NCBI GenBank assembly: GCA_907165275.2
Contig: OU015655.1
Location: 9,932,501 to 9,996,500 of the forward strand
Direction of reading: 5' to 3'
Origin: Zygaena filipendulae
Lineage: Eukaryota > Arthropoda > Insecta > Lepidoptera > Zygaenidae
DNA: 64,000 nt
The notes beneath the pieces are model-generated. The model made no database searches. It saw only the letters and a list, made by a program, of their open reading frames with translations, and was not told the DNA's origin. A program made the position numbers and the translations under genes. Positions 21,075 through 33,800 of the stretch are shown one piece after another. Positions within the stretch are counted from its first letter, which is position 1, and every line of letters starts with the position of its first letter.

Positions 21075-21624
21075 TACTTGTGTCATTAATGCCCCCTAAG
21101 TTCTAATCCCGTATCTAAGCTGGAAACTGCAGGAAAAGAATAAAAAAACATAAACGTCATCAATGAAATTTATTTTTTATCATAATTAAATTTTATCGTT
21201 AAATAATAACCGATGATGAGCCTACAAAATTGAACCTCAACTAATTTTCAAATTATTATTATTAATAATTTGATAATGCACCTATATTATAAACGTCTCC
21301 CTCAATATAATAATTAGATGAGATTCAAATTTGATCATCAGTATTACTCAAATAAATTAAATAAATAATAAATTAAATAATTTAATCTTAACTAGAATAA
21401 ATATTAGTGATCTAAGTATGTTTGCAAAATAAAAAACACAGTATTTTAAAAAATAATAATAAAAATACAAAACATTGGAGTTGCGTTATTAGGTACGCAT
21501 TCAATTCTCAATCAGTTTAAAGTCTAAATAGGAATACTATCTTGTTGACTATAATAATAAACATAAATACATAATTTGTCGTTAAATATCACAGGTTAAA
21601 TGTTTGGGTGTCGTTTGTGATGGA

Positions 21625-21818
21625 TCACTTGAATAGTTGTTTCGCGTAGTGCCATATTCTGAAGAAGTACTCGTCCCTACGCAGGAGCGACCCGCGCGCG
21701 TACGAGCGGATATCAGCGTCCATGTTGTGTTCGCGGAGCCAAGACGTCGTCGTCTGGCTGAATGAGGTGGGCTCCGTTGCTTCGGTGTGTTCACCCGGCT
21801 CCTCGTCGGCATGAGAAT
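21625..21818 (-). CDS. sls: sls last exon: C-terminal tail
   Basis: The acceptor is aacatcaacag|ATTCT. The frame set by the phase-1 junction reads DSHADEEPGEHTEATEPTS, then WLREHNMDADIRSYARG and RRDEYFFRIWHYAKQLFK, TGA. A longer frame over the same bases (to 22043) is a shadow: it ignores the splice site. The basic-aromatic end looks like a folded or binding tail, not disordered filler. Confidence 0.8.
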
Positions 21819-24800
21819 CTGTTGATGTTTATGGTATGATGGTTTTAATATCTGGGACTTTTGGCGTTGCTGACAAAAATTTCGGTAAAGCATCGAAATA
21901 CATCTCACTAATGCATTTGGATTGAAATGCATCTCACCGATGCATTTCGATGTAAATAACTTCAGAAAAAGAAATATATCACTGAATTGGCTATATGGAC
22001 TAAGTTTCCTTCTGCCTTCCCCGAAAGGTGTAAACTTCACCAAAAAAAAAGGATAAACGAACGAAAAAATGAAAGATGTTTATCAGCTGTCTACGTAATC
22101 CATAATAGAGCGTTTTTCTTTAAAAATGTACTTTTGTTTTACGTTTTAGTATTACCTTCTCTCTGGTTTTAGTCATTAGGTCATTGACCTACTGTTTGTG
22201 GTGCTTAATAAAGTGTTTTTCATCATTCATTCATTGTATGGGCGAATGATAACTTCCCGCGGGGAAATACAGGTGTGTACTTGGCTCGTTTTAAGTTGTT
22301 AGATAGATGTAATAAATAACATCGATTATTTAACTAAGGGATAGGTACTATAGTTTTCTAACAGTAAAATATTTTCAGAATCTGTACAGTAGTTTCTAGA
22401 GATGATCCCCACAAACAAACAAAATTGTCTTCTTTATAATATTAGTTAGTATTGATAAAAATAAAGGGAATAATAAAAATAAGACTTTACAAAACCTTTG
22501 AAAACACGTACACAGGAATATTTTATCCCACAACAAGCAATAAGGAAACCCAGCAAACGTGGTAGATTGATGTCGTCAGGATACACACGTCAGGATACAA
22601 AACAGCCGTTTTTTGTATGATTTCGAAGATAATAAATGCGTTGTGGTATATGCCCGATAGAAGATAAAACATGCGCAATGACATCCTGTGTTCGCCCACT
22701 CATTGCGCATGTTTTATCTTATAAGTTTTTGGGTCAGAATGAAATAGGTATGCAGCAAAAGCAGTTTCCATGATTCCCGTCGTTCACTGGTTTCATAGTG
22801 ATACAGAATATTACTATGTATAGAAGCGGCACTCTCCGCATATTTCATATTTTTTATTTCATATTATTTCGCAAAAGTTTGTTGGTAGTTTTACCGAGTT
22901 AGCAGGTCGACACCGAGCTGACAGTTACCTACTGCCAGCTCGGTGTCAACCTTACTTCGCGCGCACACGCACAATGTAGGTAAGAACACGTAACTACAGC
23001 GTACCTTCACCGGGGACAACTTTGATGGGCTCGTCGGATTCCAATGGTTCGCTGAGTCCTATCTCGTTGCGAGCATATATTCTGATCATGTAAGTATGGT
23101 TCTCATTAAGGTCGCGTATGTTGAACTTGAGAGTGTGAGAGTCCACTTTGCCGACCTCCATCCACATGGTCTTAGTTACATCTCTTATTGCAATATTGTA
23201 GCCGAGGAGCGGGGCGCCGCCATCCCACTCAGGCGTACCCCAAGAAGTCATCACTATGTTGTTGCCCACTGTTCTTATTTCCAATGGAGCAGACGGCGGT
23301 GACGGTACAGCTGAAAAAAAAAAAAACAAAGTTCACCATCTACGTACCTATATGTTCACCAATCCAGTGTCTTATGCTTTTACGAATATTTAAATTACTG
23401 CTATTTAATTGCTACCTACTACGACTACGTATACACGTATTAAGATGCAGTTTGGAATGGACATAGCTAAAACTCTGAATGAATAGGTTCATCGGATACT
23501 TTTATCGCAGATATTCCGAGGAAATCCGGAAATTTATGTGGGTGAAACCGCGGGGGTCAATCAGTGTATAATGTGTACAACATAGTATAGTGATTATGCT
23601 ATGTTGAGTTGAGTTAAAAATAAAATCTTCACTATAGTCACTTTAAAATTCAAGTTTAAGGACTCTACATAATATTTTGAGTCTGCAAACTTTTTGTGAC
23701 TACTAGTTGTGCCCCGCGGTTTCACCCGCGGTTTCACCCGCGGTTTCACCCGCGGTTTCACCCGCGTTAATTTCAGAGTTCCCGCGGGAATTCCGGGATA
23801 AAAAGTACCCTATGTGTTAATCTGACGTATAAGCTATAAATCGTAAAGTTTCATTTAAATCCATCCAGTAGTATTTGCGTTAAAGAGTAACAAACATCCA
23901 TCCATCCATCCATACATACTTACAAACTTTCGCGTTTATAATATAAGTAGGATAAGTAATATTCGGTACGAGAGTTCAAAACGTTTACTTTACAAAGTGA
24001 GAACTTGTAGAGTAATTATCGTAAAATAAGCACTTAATTTTAATTTTATTACAATACTTTTAATAATCCTACTAATATATAAATGTGAAAATGTGGATGT
24101 TTGGATGTTTGTTACTCAATCACGCAAAAATGGCTGAACGGATTTGGATGAAATTTGGCATGCGCGTTGTCATGGGTACAGAAAAGGACATAGGGAACTT
24201 TTTATCCCGGAATTCCCGCGGGAACTCCGAAATTACCGCGGGTGAAACCACGGGGCACAGCTAGTAGCAGCTAGTATTATTATAATCCATACAATATACA
24301 ATATAAAATGCTTTGTCCTGAATGACTGACGGATCAACACACAGTCTAAGCCACTTATCGTAGAGGCCTGAAAATTGGAGGGTGTGTTCTTTATGTTACG
24401 TAGGCAGCCGATAAAAAAGGATTTTTCGAAATTATACCCCTAAGGGGATATAGAACGGTACATACACAAGTGATTATTTAGAGTTGTATTGCGTAGGTAC
24501 CTATATTAATATCGATAATTCCTATTACCTCCACACTATAAAAAAATAAAGTAGCCACGTGGATGATTTGATACTCACTTGCATATTTTTCCAACTGTAC
24601 AATTTCCGACTCAGTTGGTAAGCTAACACCGACGGCGTTTTCAGCGGAAATTCTAAAGATCAGTTCTTCCTTCTCTTTAATGTTTTCTATACAGCGTTCG
24701 TTGACTGATCCGCTTACAGTGATAATTTTAGTCCATATCTTACCCTTTACAGATTTGTATTCTATTATGTAGTCTGAAATTAAAAGTAATAAAACTCTAT

Positions 24801-27800
24801 GATTATACTGATACAATCCAATAAAGAAGTTTCCTTACTGACTCATAAATACCCAGTTGGAACATAAAATTTGGCAGAAGGCTTTCTTTTAGACTGTTGG
24901 TAACCATGATTTTTTGAAATCGTAAGGGGGTGAAATCAGAGATTCAATATTTGGGCTATTTTATTTTTATTTTTTTCTATTTGGTTTTTTACCGCGAGTT
25001 ATACGACTTGGTGTCAAGGGACATAACGACGTCATTAGTTCTAACCGTAGTATATGTATATTATTACCTTGAGGTTCTAATATACCTAGTGAGAGATGAT
25101 ACTCGAGAGTCTAGATATTTCCCCAGGCTTGTCAGCCAAGTTTTAATTTTTAGTCCGTCTTGTAGATTGATAAAAAATATGGGACAAGTATTTTTTAATT
25201 TTTTATGTAATAAAAAAATAACGGAGACCTTAAGTTGAAATGTCGCGTGACGTCAAGCCGTGCTACAGTTTATAGCACGTTATGACGTCAAGAGCCCCCA
25301 CTCCTAAATATTTAATGCGTTTTATCTTAGTATTATTTCAATAATTTGAAAAAGCAAAAAATACGGGTCTATTATTTTTTATTAATCTAAGACGGACAAA
25401 ATAGAATTTTGATTTTCATTCCCCGGATACAAGCCTATTATGACGTGATTTCTATTGCTTTTGTAAATACGAGTGCAGAGCTAATTATTATCTTACTTGT
25501 TATAGGACTTCCGCCGTCACTTTCTGGCGCTACCCATTTTAATGTGACGGACCTCGACGTTGTCTCTTTAATTATAAAGTTCCGTGGTTGTGACGGTGCC
25601 GCTATAAAAATAAATAAATGTACGTTATAGTTATTTATTCGTATAATACATACGAGTATTGCCTACATATTTGGATGCGAGGATTGATACTTACATAGAG
25701 TTTTTCCTATGATTATTTTTTGTTCGGGTGTGTAAGGTTTGCTGACACCTATTTCGTTCCTAGCATATATTCTAAATTGGTATGTGCTTTTTAAAATTAA
25801 TTTCTCTATTTTTGTTCGCGTTTCTTTGGCTGTCGCCACGTGAGACCATTCCTTGTTGTCTTGTTTAATTTCAACTATATAATCTAAAACTGGCGAGCCA
25901 CCGTTCCGTTCGGACGGATACCACGTTATTGTCAAAGAGTCACTGTTGATTCCGTACAGACCAAGAGGACCCAGAGGTGGAGATGGTACATCTGTAAATT
26001 TAAATTGATTAGAAAATGGAAATTTATGTATATAGTCAATTGTATTAAAATACAAACAAACTATAGTAAGTTCTTGCAATAAACTTCTTGTTCATTAAAC
26101 ATGTTATTCTTACCAAGGGCTGTTTTAATTACGATCGGTTCGCTCTCTAGTGCTTCAGAAAAACCTACAGGATTTTGTGCAAATACACGGAACATGTATT
26201 CACGATTTTCGTTCAATCGTTGGATACAATAGGTATCTACGTCTTTGTCCACATCAGCTACTTTAATCCATTCATCGCTTTCTGCTTCGTGTTTTTCAAT
26301 AGCGTATTTAGTTAATTCAAGACCACCATCATCTAGAGGCGGTTTCCATGCTATCGTAACGGATTCTCGGCTTATTTCGCGCATTACTATGGGTCCTTCT
26401 GGTTTACTCGGCTTATCTAAAATAAAAGGTGAAACGACATGAAGAAAAAAATATTCTTAACTATATTATAAATTAACGTTTTGAGGTTCCGTGCATATTG
26501 TTCGCAAAGACATGCTAAGTTGGGTCTACAATTTCTAAAAAAGGAAAGTCATATTATATACAAAGTCAAAAATAAAATACACATATATTTAGTCAATAGG
26601 ACATTATAATTTGTCATGAAAAAGGCAACATCGTCAGATAATATAGACGGCATCAATCTTGGCACACTCATAAAATTATACCCAACAAATCCTCCTGTGG
26701 CGACTTTGATTTGCTACGACGTTGGCTGTCATCTAAAGGTAAAATTTTAAATCAAGAAGCATGAAGAATACATAAAATGAAACATTACAACTACATTATA
26801 ATGAGAGCGTTGAGCATATAGCTTATTCTGATAGAGAAGCCAGAAGTGAGAATAAAACAATGCATGGTCATGGTCACTGAGGTAGTTTAGAAAGTATGCT
26901 ATAATAGCTTGAAATAAAAGTGGGCTTATCACCAGCTTTTATTCTGTGTTTAAATATACAAACACTACAGCTTCGTGTAGTTATATACATCTACAGTTTC
27001 AAAGACTTGTTTTACCGTCCAGTTCTGTTTTTTTTTCTATTTACCTCTCCGACCATTATTAGGCATACTTACAAGTTAGAGGCATATAAAAAAAGATACG
27101 CACCATACACTTGTAGCGATAGTTCAATTGCAGTCGTTCCAGCCTTGTTGCTCGCTTCAATAGTGTATTTATTAGAATGTGAACGTTTTAGCTGCGTTAT
27201 TTTTATAGTGCTTGAATAATCCTCAGTTGTTATTTCGGTTTCTTTTGTATTTGATATTTTAGAACCATTGCTATACCAAACTATGTCAGGCTTGGGTATG
27301 CCTCTTATTGAAGCTGTTACAGACCAAAGTTCGCCAACTTTGTGTTTCTGACTGATTTGACTACCTTGTATTTCGATAGATGGCTTTTCTTGGATTTCCA
27401 GTTTACAAGAAGTTTCGGCTTTTCCATGCTCATTAGAAGCAATACACTTGTACTCTCCTTCTGACTTTTCAGTTGCAGTAACAACCAACATTGCTACTCT
27501 ATTTTCGTAGGTAGCTCTAGCTGTCTTTAATTTCTTCCCATCTTTTTCCCATGACACTTTAGGTTGTGGGACACCACCAAATATGCAAATCAATTCAACA
27601 TCTTCGTTTGGAGTAGTAGTTACGTCTTTTAAAGGTTTTTCAACAGATGGTGCTTGAGTCTTTACTTGTTTTAAAACTTGTATGTAGTCTGTTATTTCAG
27701 AAGACTGACTTACACCCACTTCATTAACAGCGAATACTCTAAATCTGTACGAGCTCTTTTTCAGATTATCTACGCAATATTGGGTCTTGTTTATATTTTC

Positions 27801-30800
27801 TATGGACATCCATCTAAAATATGGAAAAATAAACGTTTTAGTTGATATGAATACCAAGCAATATTTAAACATGAAAGTTTAGTTAACCGATTCTTACTCA
27901 GTAGTATTTATTTCCTGATATTCTAGTATATAACACATTATTGGGGAATTCCCAATATTTTGAGGCTCATCCCAACATATGTTTACAGAATTATCGTCCG
28001 TTTCTAAAACATTTGGTTTTCCTGGCGCTGATGGGATATCTGAAATTATATTACAAAATCGTGAAGAAAAAAAATCTAGTTGATAATATATAGGTATAAA
28101 GTTACTAATATTATAAACTCGAAAGTTTGTAAGTATGTATGGATGGATGGATCGATGGATGGATGGATGGATGTTTGTTACTCTTTCACGCAAAAACTTC
28201 TGGATGGATTTAAATGAAACTTTACAATAATATAGCTTATACATCAGATTAACACATAGGGTACTTTTTATCCCGGAATTCCCGCGGGAACTCTGAAATT
28301 AACGCGGGTGAAACCGCGGGGCACAACTAGTATAGGTATAAAGTTATATTATTATCCACCTATATTCCTTACCTAAAACTATTATATTTGTTTCTAATTC
28401 CGCTTCTCCGCAATTATTTTCAAGCTTAAGTTTGTAAGTACCGGCATCAACGAGTTCCACTTTTTTGATCGTTAGAGAAGCTGTTCCTGAGTCTATTGCA
28501 GGTTTTGTGTGTTTCGATTTTTTTATTATTTTAGAGTTGACGACCCATTCGTCGTTCGGTTGAGGTTTACCTTCATATTGGACCATTAATGTTATATCGT
28601 TTCCTCGCTTTACTTTGTATTCTCTTTCGTAAGATATGAATTTCGGTGCTGATTCTATAACTGTAAAAAATATTAAATTATTAATTATTTTAGGTACTCG
28701 TGATTGAGCAATATACCCCGCAATTGCGACAAATTGACTTTGATCCGTAATGAGTGAACTTTATATAAATTGCATATTTTTTTCTACGAAATTTTTGAAG
28801 ATGATTTGACCGTTTAGGCGCAAATGGTCCCATTCGCAAACTTCATTACTTGTGTTGGCAATTCATTCGGCGGTGCAGCGCAACGGTGCCTTCGGTCCGA
28901 AATGCCTAGTATCCATGTCGCTGACATGAAGACAACGGGCAACAATTCTTATCATAGTGATAACCCTAGTTAATCTGTGGTCTATTCCGTTGTTGTTGTA
29001 TCGAGTTCTAGAACTAATGCTTGTATTTTGGAAAAGAGAGTTGCATAACTAATAAATATGTATTTTGTTAACTGTAGAAGCCTTTTGCTAACACTTTTGC
29101 TAACAAAGCTGTTTCTCTATTGAACTGTTCGTTGATAGAACGTTTCACTTATGTATATTATCACTTGAAAAATAATTTACAAATGTGTAGAATTTGCTAT
29201 TTTGGATTTAATAGTACATTGTTATCCTAGGGGTGAAAGTAACCTCGAGCCAGTATTTTTTATTTACATTGTGGCGACCTAAAAAAAATATTTTCTTTAA
29301 TTATTAAGTATTAATTAAAGAAAATAAAAAAATATAAATAGGAATTAGCTTAAGAAAAAGTGAGTGAATTTTATTTTAATTAATACCTACTTAAACTTTA
29401 CGTTATTTCAATTTTACATCGCGCTGGCTGTATAGAAAGTTGAAACATGGTTCAATAGAAATGTGAAAATAGACCTAGTTTTTTTTTTATAATTTGACAG
29501 TTGTCAGTTGAAAGCGATTCTCCCTAGGGCTGAAAAGGGTTACTTTCAACCCGCTTCTCAGGCAACTTCAGACCTACTTTCCGAGTATGAGTAATGAAAA
29601 AAAAACTTTATTACTCATTAAGAACAATGTAGTTCACTTACAATGAGTTAAAGTTGTATTTGAATACTTAAATCAATAAGTTCCAGCTATTCAAAACATT
29701 TAAGTTATCTTATCACTTATGTACATTTTAAGTTTGCTTTTATAGTACATTGTTATCCAAGGGGTGAAAGTAACTCATTTAGTGCCGAGACGGGGTTTGG
29801 CGCCCGAGCGTAGCGAGGGCGCCAATAGTTCGAGGCACTAAATAAGTTACTTTCTCCCGAGGGTAACACTGTGCTTTTCATTACGAATGCAAGGAAAGTC
29901 AAAATAAAAATAGGAATTAGCTAAAGAAAAAATGAGTGAAGATCGGATAGTCGCTTGACACTTTCCCACCTATTTCTTTTTCTTTGGCCGGCTAGCTATT
30001 CAGCCAGTATTTTTTATTTACATTGTGGCGACCTAAAAAAAATATTTTCTTTAATTATTAAGTATTAATTAAAGAAAATAAAAAAATATAAATAGGAATT
30101 AGCTTAAGAAAAAGTGAGTGAATTTTATTTTAATTAATACCTACTTAAACTTTACGTTATTTCAATTTTACATCGCGCTGGCTGTATAGAAAGTTGAAAC
30201 ATGGTTCAATAGAAATGTGAAAATAGACCTAGTTTTTTTTTAATAATTTGACAGTTGTCAGTTGAAAGCGATTCTCCCTAGGGCTGAAAAGGGCTACTTT
30301 CAACCCGCTTCTCAGGCAACTTCAGACCTACTTTCCGAGCATGAGTAATGAAAAATATATTTTCATTACTCATACTCGGAAAGTAGGTCTGAAGTTGTCT
30401 GAGAAGCGGGTTGAAAGTAACACTTTTCAGCCCTAGGGAGAATCGCTTTCAACTGACAGCTGGATACTGCAGAAACTCAAGTTTTTTTTTTATGTCATAG
30501 GGGGCATACTTACTGGCCAGTAGCACATCTAATGGTTGATTTATGTAAAATAAAATTCACTCATTTTTTTCTTTAGCTAATTCCTATTTTTATTTTGACT
30601 TTCCTTGCATTCGTAATGAAAAGCACAGTGTTATCCTCGGGAGAAGTTACTTTCACCCCTAGGATAACAATGTACTATTAAAGAGCTGCATTCTCCTAAT
30701 TCAGTTGGTAGGCCGTTATATAACCGTGCTCCTTCAGACATGATATTTTTCTGTCCATATCCAGTTCTATGTTTAAAAAGTTTTAACTTATTCGTGTTTC

Positions 30801-33800
30801 TTATGTAATGTTTGTAATTGCACTTTGTAAATGTGAGTTGTGTATGTATTTTGTTTGTCAGTCATTTTAATGCGACTTACCTTCAACTTTAAGTTTAGTA
30901 GAACATTTGGCGTCTAATAATGAACAAGAATATTCACTTTGATCTTCTTCTGTACATTTACGTATGATTAGTGTACGTTTAGTAACATCGGATATGAGAG
31001 TGAACTTTTCTGTATCCTCAATAACAGATTTTTTCTTGAACCATTTCACTTCCAGACTGTCATCTGGAATTTCTACAGTCAAGTAAGCATCAGTACCTGC
31101 GGGCACTACAGTCACTTCTGGAAGACGCATCACGAAATCGATAGACGGTTCATCTACTATAAGACTAGCTGTGCATTTATCACTCCCAACTTCACAAGCA
31201 TATTCACCAGCATCATCTGTTTCGCAGTCATATATTTTCAGTTTCTGTTTTTTACCATCAATTGTAAGTTGGATATGATTTGAAAATTGAATTTCGGTAC
31301 CATCTTTCAACCAACGCACTAATGCGTCACCTTTTGTAAGTTCAATTTCAAATGTAGCTTTGTTACCTCTACTCACTCTCTGGTTTTGCAGCCGTGAAAT
31401 TATTTCTGGTGGCAATTCAACTACTGTTATTTCAGCTGTGCATGAATCGTCTCGAAGAATGCATGTATATTCGCCTTCATCATGAACTGATGTATTGCGT
31501 ATAAGCAATTTTCTTACACTTCCACGTTTTTCGAGTTCATATTTGTTTTTCTTTGGCTTAATTATTTCACCATCTTTTTCCCAAAATACATCTGCTGTTT
31601 CAGAATTGATTTCTACCTCCAAAATTGCTACGTCTCTTTCTTTGACTTCAAAGTCCTGTAGTTTGCGCAAAAATTCAGGTATGGTTTCATGAACGATCAA
31701 CTTTGTGATTGTTTCTTGATCTTTAACAACACATTTTATGGTACCTATATCGGATAGTTTTGTTTTTTTAATACGAAGTTTATGTACACGGCCTTCTTGT
31801 ATAATTTCTCTATGGTCCATTCCACTCAACTCTTTATCATTATGATACCATTTTGTTGAAACAGTGTGTGATGTTTGACATTCCAGAATAACTTTTTTAC
31901 CTTCTTCAATTTCATAAGACTTTTTTAGATTCTTTATAAATGTCACTTTATCGACATCTATTGTAACACGTGCACCGTGAGATGCTTTGCCTGCGCTGTT
32001 AGATGCAACACATTTATAATCTCCAGAATCGATTTCAGAGTCAATATTTTCGATTATTAATTCAATATTTTCCCCATCAAAGTTTTGTGTCACTGTTTCG
32101 GATGGTTTAATTATTTGATTATTCCTAAACCAAGTAATAGAGGGAACTGGATTTCCAGTAACTTTTGCTGCCAGTCTTATTATGCCTTTTTCTTTCACAG
32201 TTAATTCTTGGAATCTATTGATAAACAGCGGGGGTTCAGCGTTTTCTTCCGTAGGTTCTAGAAAAAAATAACAAACATCTATAAATATCTAAGACTTTAT
32301 AGTTAATCCTAAGTAATGTTAAAAAAGTCAATGTGAACTTGTTTGTTTCTTTGTTACGCTTTACTATTCAACGGATCGTGATGAAATTTTGCGTTCACGT
32401 TGTCATGGGTACAGAAAAGGACATAATAGGGTACTTTCAATCTCTGAACTCCCATGGAACTCTATAATTGACGCGTGTGTAACCGCGTGTAACAGCTAGT
32501 AAAAAATAAAAGAGACAATCGCTTATTATAAAGAAATAGGTAGTAATTAAATTTTTTTTTACTAATTTTCCTTTATTTCGCCCACAAAAATTTTGGGATA
32601 TCTTGATTAATAACCTATTTCTAATAACTCACCTTCTACAGAAATAACAGCACTTGTTTCTGTAGAGCCTTCCGTATTCGTTGCTTTGAGCGTATAAACT
32701 CCATCATCTTTCCCTTTTCTGGGCTTTACAATAGTTAAACTGTACGTGTCTTCATCAGTTTTTGTTGCTGTTTGAGATTTAATTGGTTTATTGTTTTTGT
32801 ACCAAGTTACCGTTGGTTTTGGATTACCTACAACTTGAGCTGTTAGTACAATGCTTTCACCTTCTCGAACACTCATGTTCTTTAAAGGTTCAATTACTTG
32901 CGGCTTTTCCTTCTGACCAGTTTTTATTTTAAGTACTATTGGTAAACCAGCTTCTCCTTCTCTATTTACAGCTAGTACGGTATAGGTACCTTCTTGTGAT
33001 TTTCTTACATTTGATATTTTGAGAACACTACAGTACATATGCATATCGGATTCTGTAGCAATCGAAATATTTTCATCTGGCGTAATTTCTTCACCTTTGA
33101 AGAACCAAGTGATGTCTGGTTCTGGAATAGCTACAAGTCGACATTCCAAATAAATTTGAGAGCCTTCTTCAACATACTGAGCTTTAGGTTTTTTGGAAAA
33201 TGTTGGCGGAATTCCTTCTAATATGTCAGCTAAAGAAGATTCTCTCGATAAACTCTTTCTTGATAGAACAGTCATTTCGGATCCATGGTCAGAAAGAGGA
33301 GCTTCTACTATTAATTCAGTAGTACTTGAAGCAAATCCAGCCGCATTTTTAGCTACACAAGTAAAAGTTCCAGCGTCTTCTGGAAAAACTTCTCTTATAA
33401 CCAATGTGGCAACATTATCGTCATCGTAATACATTTGGAAGTCTTGGGACGGCTTTATAATTGCAGTTTGTCTGAACCAAGTTATTTGTGGTCTTGGGTA
33501 GCCTTCTACTTGACATTCAAACTGAACAGTAGAACCGTCGGGTATATGTTTAGGCCGTAGCTTTTCAACAAAGATGGGGGCAATGGCTTGTTCCTCCGCA
33601 GCTGGTTCTAAAGATAATATAATAATAACATGAAAATCATTAATATCATTTTTTATAATAAATTTGGTTAATATTATTACATTATAATAATCTATTACCA
33701 AACAGCGGTTCCAACTTAATCTACACTAAAATAGCCTTTATAAAGTAAGTACTTACTTTCAAACACAGGAAGTTTATCAATTTTCTCATTGAGTTTCTTT

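Noticed and set aside
21582..22043. 153-codon minus-strand frame at the sls 3' end
   Set aside because: The acceptor at 21818 and the phase of the previous exon select another frame, which gives a plausible C-terminal tail ending at 21625.
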